From contig NZ_FOGI01000011.1 of the NCBI RefSeq assembly GCF_900111175.1, forward strand, positions 1-55,030: a DNA stretch of 55,030 nucleotides. Reading direction: 5' to 3'. Positions 52,587-55,030 of this stretch are shown here, piece by piece; the stretch's first letter is position 1; the number at the start of each line of letters is the position of its first letter. The stretch comes from Actinokineospora terrae. Lineage in GTDB: Bacteria; Actinomycetota; Actinomycetes; Mycobacteriales; Pseudonocardiaceae. The notes under the pieces were generated by a model. It did no database searches. It saw only the letters and a program-made list of their open reading frames with translations, and had not been told where the DNA came from. The position numbers and the translations under genes are program-made.

Positions 52587-53858
52587 TCAGTCCCAGGTCA
52601 GGCCAGGCAGGGGGCTGTCGCCGTCGGTCCAGCGGGCGAGGCGTTTGGCCTTGCCGGTGTCGGTGCGGGGGATGGCGCCGGGGGGCAGGACGCGCACGTC
52701 GCAGCCCACGCCGAGGCGTTCGCGCAGCGCGGCGGTGAGGGCCGCGGCCACGGGGGCGGGGTCGATGTCGGTCCTGGTCTCCACCGCGAGCCGCAGTTCG
52801 GGGCGCGCGGGCACCCGGCGGTCCTCGACAACGAGGTAGTGCGGGCTGAGCCGGGCGTCGGCGAGCAGCACCGCCTCCACCTCGGTGGGGAACACGTTGA
52901 CCCCGCGGATGACCAGCATGTCGTCGGTGCGGCCGAGCAGCTTCGACATCCGGTGCGGCGCGTCCGCCGTGGGCGGGGTGAGGGTCGCGACGTCGCCGGT
53001 GCGGTAGCGCAGCAGTGGCATGCCGGTCTTGGTCAGCGTGGTGAACACCAGCTCGCCGGGTGTCCCGTCCGGCACCGGCTCGCCCTCGGCGTCGACGCAC
53101 TCGGGGTAGAAGTGGTCGTCGGCGATGTTGAGCAGCCCACCGGAGTCCAGCGCCTCGCACGCCACCCCCGGCCCGATGACCTCGGACAGCCCGTAGATGT
53201 CCAGTGCGCGGATCCCCAGCAACCCCTCGATCTGGACCCGCATCTCCTCCGTCCACGGCTCCGCCCCGAACAACCCCACCCGCAGGCTGTTCGGCGCCCC
53301 GCCCAGCGCCTCACCCAGGTGGATGGCGTACGACGGCGTGCAGGTCAGCACGTCCGGCCGCAGGTCCTGGATCAACCGCACCTGCCGCTCGGTCATCCCG
53401 CCCGAGAGCGGCACCACCGTCGCCCCCAACCGCACCGCCCCGTGGTGGATGCCCAACCCCCCGGTGAACAGCCCGTACCCGTACGCGTTGTGCACCACGC
53501 TCCGGCTCGTCACCCCGGCCCCCGCCAGCGCCCGCGCCACCACCTCCGCCCAGATCTCCAGATCCCGCGCGGTGTACGGCACCAGCGTCGGCCGCCCACC
53601 CGTCCCCGACGACCCATGAACACACACCACGTCATCGGCATCCACCGCCCGCAACCCGTACGGGTAGTGGTCCCACAGATCCCGCTTACCGATCGTGGGC
53701 AACCGCCGCAAACTCACCAGGTCGACATCACCCCCACCGGTGACCCCGCAGTCCCGCAACCGCTGCCCCTGCACGCCCCCAGCGGCCAACAACCGGTCCA
53801 CCAGCCCACGCAACCGGTCGAGCCGCAATCCAACCCCCAACACCTCACCAGCGGTCAT
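52587..53858 (-). CDS. Phenylacetate-CoA ligase-like AMP-forming enzyme
   Basis: 423 residues. Adenylate-forming motifs: HGSSGTGGRPTLVPYT (phosphate loop), DIYGLSEVIGPGVA, LLRYRTGDVA, and GRTDDMLVIRGVNVFPTEVE, with C-terminal TDTGKAKRL. The layout is that of PaaK, which activates phenylacetate; no other paa gene is nearby, so the acid substrate is uncertain. ATG 53858 with TTAGAC 7 nt upstream is preferred over GTG 53864. Confidence 0.88.
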   Translation of the reverse strand: MTAGEVLGVGLRLDRLRGLVDRLLAAGGVQGQRLRDCGVTGGGDVDLVSLRRLPTIGKRDLWDHYPYGLRAVDADDVVCVHGSSGTGGRPTLVPYTARDLEIWAEVVARALAGAGVTSRSVVHNAYGYGLFTGGLGIHHGAVRLGATVVPLSGGMTERQVRLIQDLRPDVLTCTPSYAIHLGEALGGAPNSLRVGLFGAEPWTEEMRVQIEGLLGIRALDIYGLSEVIGPGVACEALDSGGLLNIADDHFYPECVDAEGEPVPDGTPGELVFTTLTKTGMPLLRYRTGDVATLTPPTADAPHRMSKLLGRTDDMLVIRGVNVFPTEVEAVLLADARLSPHYLVVEDRRVPARPELRLAVETRTDIDPAPVAAALTAALRERLGVGCDVRVLPPGAIPRTDTGKAKRLARWTDGDSPLPGLTWD

Positions 53859-53984
53859 CCCCACGGTCTAACACCCCGAACCCCCCGACGGGAACCCCCA
53901 ACCCACCCCCCGATTTCACCCACCCCCACCCGGTGTTGTAACGTATGCGCAGCACGCCGGGTACTTCACCGGCATGACTGGTAC

Positions 53985-54057
53985 GGGGCTGTAGCGCAGT
54001 TGGTAGCGCATCACACTGGCAGTGTGAGGGTCAGGGGTTCGAATCCCCTCAGCTCCA
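53985..54057 (+). tRNA. tRNA-Ala (GGC)
   Basis: 73 nt. Anticodon GGC in loop CTGGCAG; acceptor GGGGCTG/CAGCTCC with the G3-T70 alanine identity pair. CCA is not encoded. Confidence 0.98.
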
Positions 54058-54078
54058 CAATTGAATGTTCGTCATTTT

Positions 54079-54113
54079 CGCCCGCTGACCTGCGTGAACT
54101 TGGTCGGCGGGCG
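54079..54113 (+). terminator. Terminator after tRNA-Ala
   Basis: 12-bp stem with one G-T pair, CGCCCGCTGACC/GGTCGGCGGGCG, 11-nt loop, then a T-rich stretch. Confidence 0.8.
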
Positions 54114-54480
54114 ATCTTGTTTGTCCGTCCCGAATGGACGGTGACGGCGGTAAGTGGAGCGAAACTGGAGCAGCGCCCGAAATCCCGCGATATAGGGTCA
54201 TGGGTTTGCTCCAGCTCCACGTAGACGTTCGAAGGCCATGTCGTGTTCGTGGGGTAGTTCCGTGCCTTGTGGGGCGGCGTCCCGGTCGTGGCTGTGCACG
54301 TGGATGTGGTCGATTTGGTTCCGTGTCCTAGGTGGCGGTCCTGGGGGATCGTTGCGGCAGAGCGTGCCGCGGTCAGGTCGAGGGGCGAGGTGGTTGCGCC
54401 GTGGTCTCTCGTAGCAAGGTGGGAGGCGGGGGTGGGTGGCCGGTCAGTCGGGACATGGCGTGCGCGATGGCCCAGCGGTG
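54114..54480. other. Non-coding or degenerate region after tRNA-Ala
   Basis: No ORF with a plausible start and sequence is seen on either strand. Composition is lower in GC and less codon-structured than the rest of the window, as expected for decayed accessory DNA. Confidence 0.5.
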
Positions 54481-54481
54481 A

Positions 54482-54720
54482 CGGCTCAACCACTGCGGGC
54501 TCGGGCGGTGCGGACTCGGATACGCCTACCTCGCGGCCATTGCCGCGGTCGCTCGACCAACTCGGCCCGGTGCCACATCGGGACGCACGCGGCGGCCACC
54601 CACGGACCCGGTCAACTGCCTGCTGTCCTTCGGCTACGCCATGCTCCGCGTCGCCGTCCACGGCGCCTGGACCAGGTCGGCCTTGACCCCTACCTCGGAT
54701 TTCTACGGCATCTGTCAACT
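54482..54720 (+). pseudogene. Frameshifted cas1 fragment
   Basis: From about 54584 one frame reads GRTRRPPTDPVNCLLSFGYA then MLRVAVHGA, the Cas1 signature around the R-x-P-x-x-D-P-V-N-x-L-L-S-F-G-Y segment. After about 54664 the continuation LDQVGLDPYLGFLR (Cas1 G-L-D-P-Y-L-G-F) is in another frame and ends at TGA 54720-54722. Upstream codons from 54482 are less clear (YAYLAAIAAVAR may be Cas1). The remaining ends of the ~320-residue protein are absent. A ruined relic of a CRISPR adaptation gene. Confidence 0.65.
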
Positions 54721-54992
54721 TGACCGCGGTGCGTTCAGCGCGGCTCGCCATCTCGGTGCCGCTATGGACGCACGGCACCACGGGCCGTTCATCATCTGAT
54801 AGAACCACCCATGGCCTGTCAACAGCAGGTACGTGTGTGAGGTGCCAGAGGCGCCGCACGCGTGTTCGGAACCTCTAGCGTGCGTTGACACGCCGGGAGG
54901 TCCCGAACCTCGACACGGCGCGTCATCCCAGACAGCGGGACGATCAACCGGACCGAATGACCTGCCATTGGCATAACCCCTGCTCAGGCAGG

Positions 54993-55030
54993 GCAGCGCC
55001 GACCCTCGCGGGTCGGCGAGGATCGCAACC
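54993..55030 (+). CRISPR. Possible first repeat of a CRISPR array at the window edge
   Basis: CGCCGACCC-TCGC-GGGTCGGCG (54997-55018), a 9-bp perfect stem with 4-nt loop, followed by AGGATCGCAAC. This is the shape and end sequence of actinobacterial type I repeats (palindrome then GGATxGxAAC). Only one copy is visible before the window ends, so repetition cannot be shown. 54721-54992 has no gene and would be relic and leader DNA. Confidence 0.4.

Noticed and set aside
52471..53256. Alternative C-terminal extension of the PaaK-like gene in another frame (ending PRHEDAGH)
   Set aside because: The in-frame stop after GLTWD fits the family length; the other frame is a proline-rich shadow.
54211..54220. 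Possible attachment site: CAGCTCCAC as at the tRNA-Ala 3' end
   Set aside because: Only nine bases match; too short to support an integration event.
54011..54859. 282-aa minus-strand open frame
   Set aside because: Its C-terminus (RGFEPLTLTLPV) is the well-known artefact of translating the complement of a tRNA; composition is not coding.

Overview
The window is a chromosome segment from a high-GC actinobacterium. Third codon positions are almost all G or C, many genes start with GTG, and the content is actinobacterial: whiB7, uvrD2 with an HRDC tail, a GlnR-type operator, UPF0182, DUF2342, DUF4191, PPA1309 and a tmRNA tag ending in ALAA. Gene order matches the mycobacterial neighbourhoods of uvrD2-whiB7-ABC1 kinase-PDZ protease-UPF0182 and of prfB-ftsE-ftsX-smpB-tmRNA. 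I infer a member of the Pseudonocardiales (Actinokineospora/Saccharothrix-like), but I could not run a search.

Layout. 1-10.9 kb is a nitrogen-control block: glnE (adenylyltransferase), glnA (its substrate, with the target tyrosine and a good GlnR operator), two GNAT proteins, a class I amidotransferase, a thioesterase and a P-loop protein. 10.9-16.9 kb holds DUF4191, uvrD2, then whiB7 with a full attenuation leader (promoter, 93-codon upstream ORF, hairpin at its stop, strong terminator), a co-translated 71-aa protein, a DUF742 protein, a methyltransferase and a 57-aa zinc-knuckle protein. 16.9-26.5 kb is a conserved but poorly understood envelope/proteolysis cluster: ABC1 kinase, degenerate ThiF/E1-like protein, M48-type peptidase, DUF2342 zincin, PDZ-Lon-like protease, PPA1309, and the large membrane protein UPF0182.

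26.6-35.1 kb carries two identical initiator tRNAs, a PadR regulator, prfB, ftsE, ftsX, smpB, an amidohydrolase and lon. 35.1-42.8 kb has an acyltransferase, a secreted multidomain subtilisin, a lipoprotein and a two-component operon with an extra sensor-domain protein. 42.9-52.4 kb has tmRNA (partner of SmpB), a wrecked lipoprotein gene, a phosphohistidine phosphatase, a second two-component pair with an odd C-terminal extracytoplasmic domain, DedA, DUF2127, hrpB and a MauE/DsbA-like redox pair. The last 2.6 kb has a phenylacetate-CoA-ligase-like gene, tRNA-Ala, and what looks like the ruined edge of a CRISPR-Cas locus: a frameshifted cas1 fragment and one possible repeat at the very end.

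Recurring oddities: short tandem arrays (17-bp units containing TGA) sit on the stop codons of three genes; a dispersed element forms a 31-bp hairpin whose only imperfections are G-U pairs in the + sense; and about a dozen genes have a TANNNT box 6-8 nt before the start codon, suggesting leaderless mRNAs.
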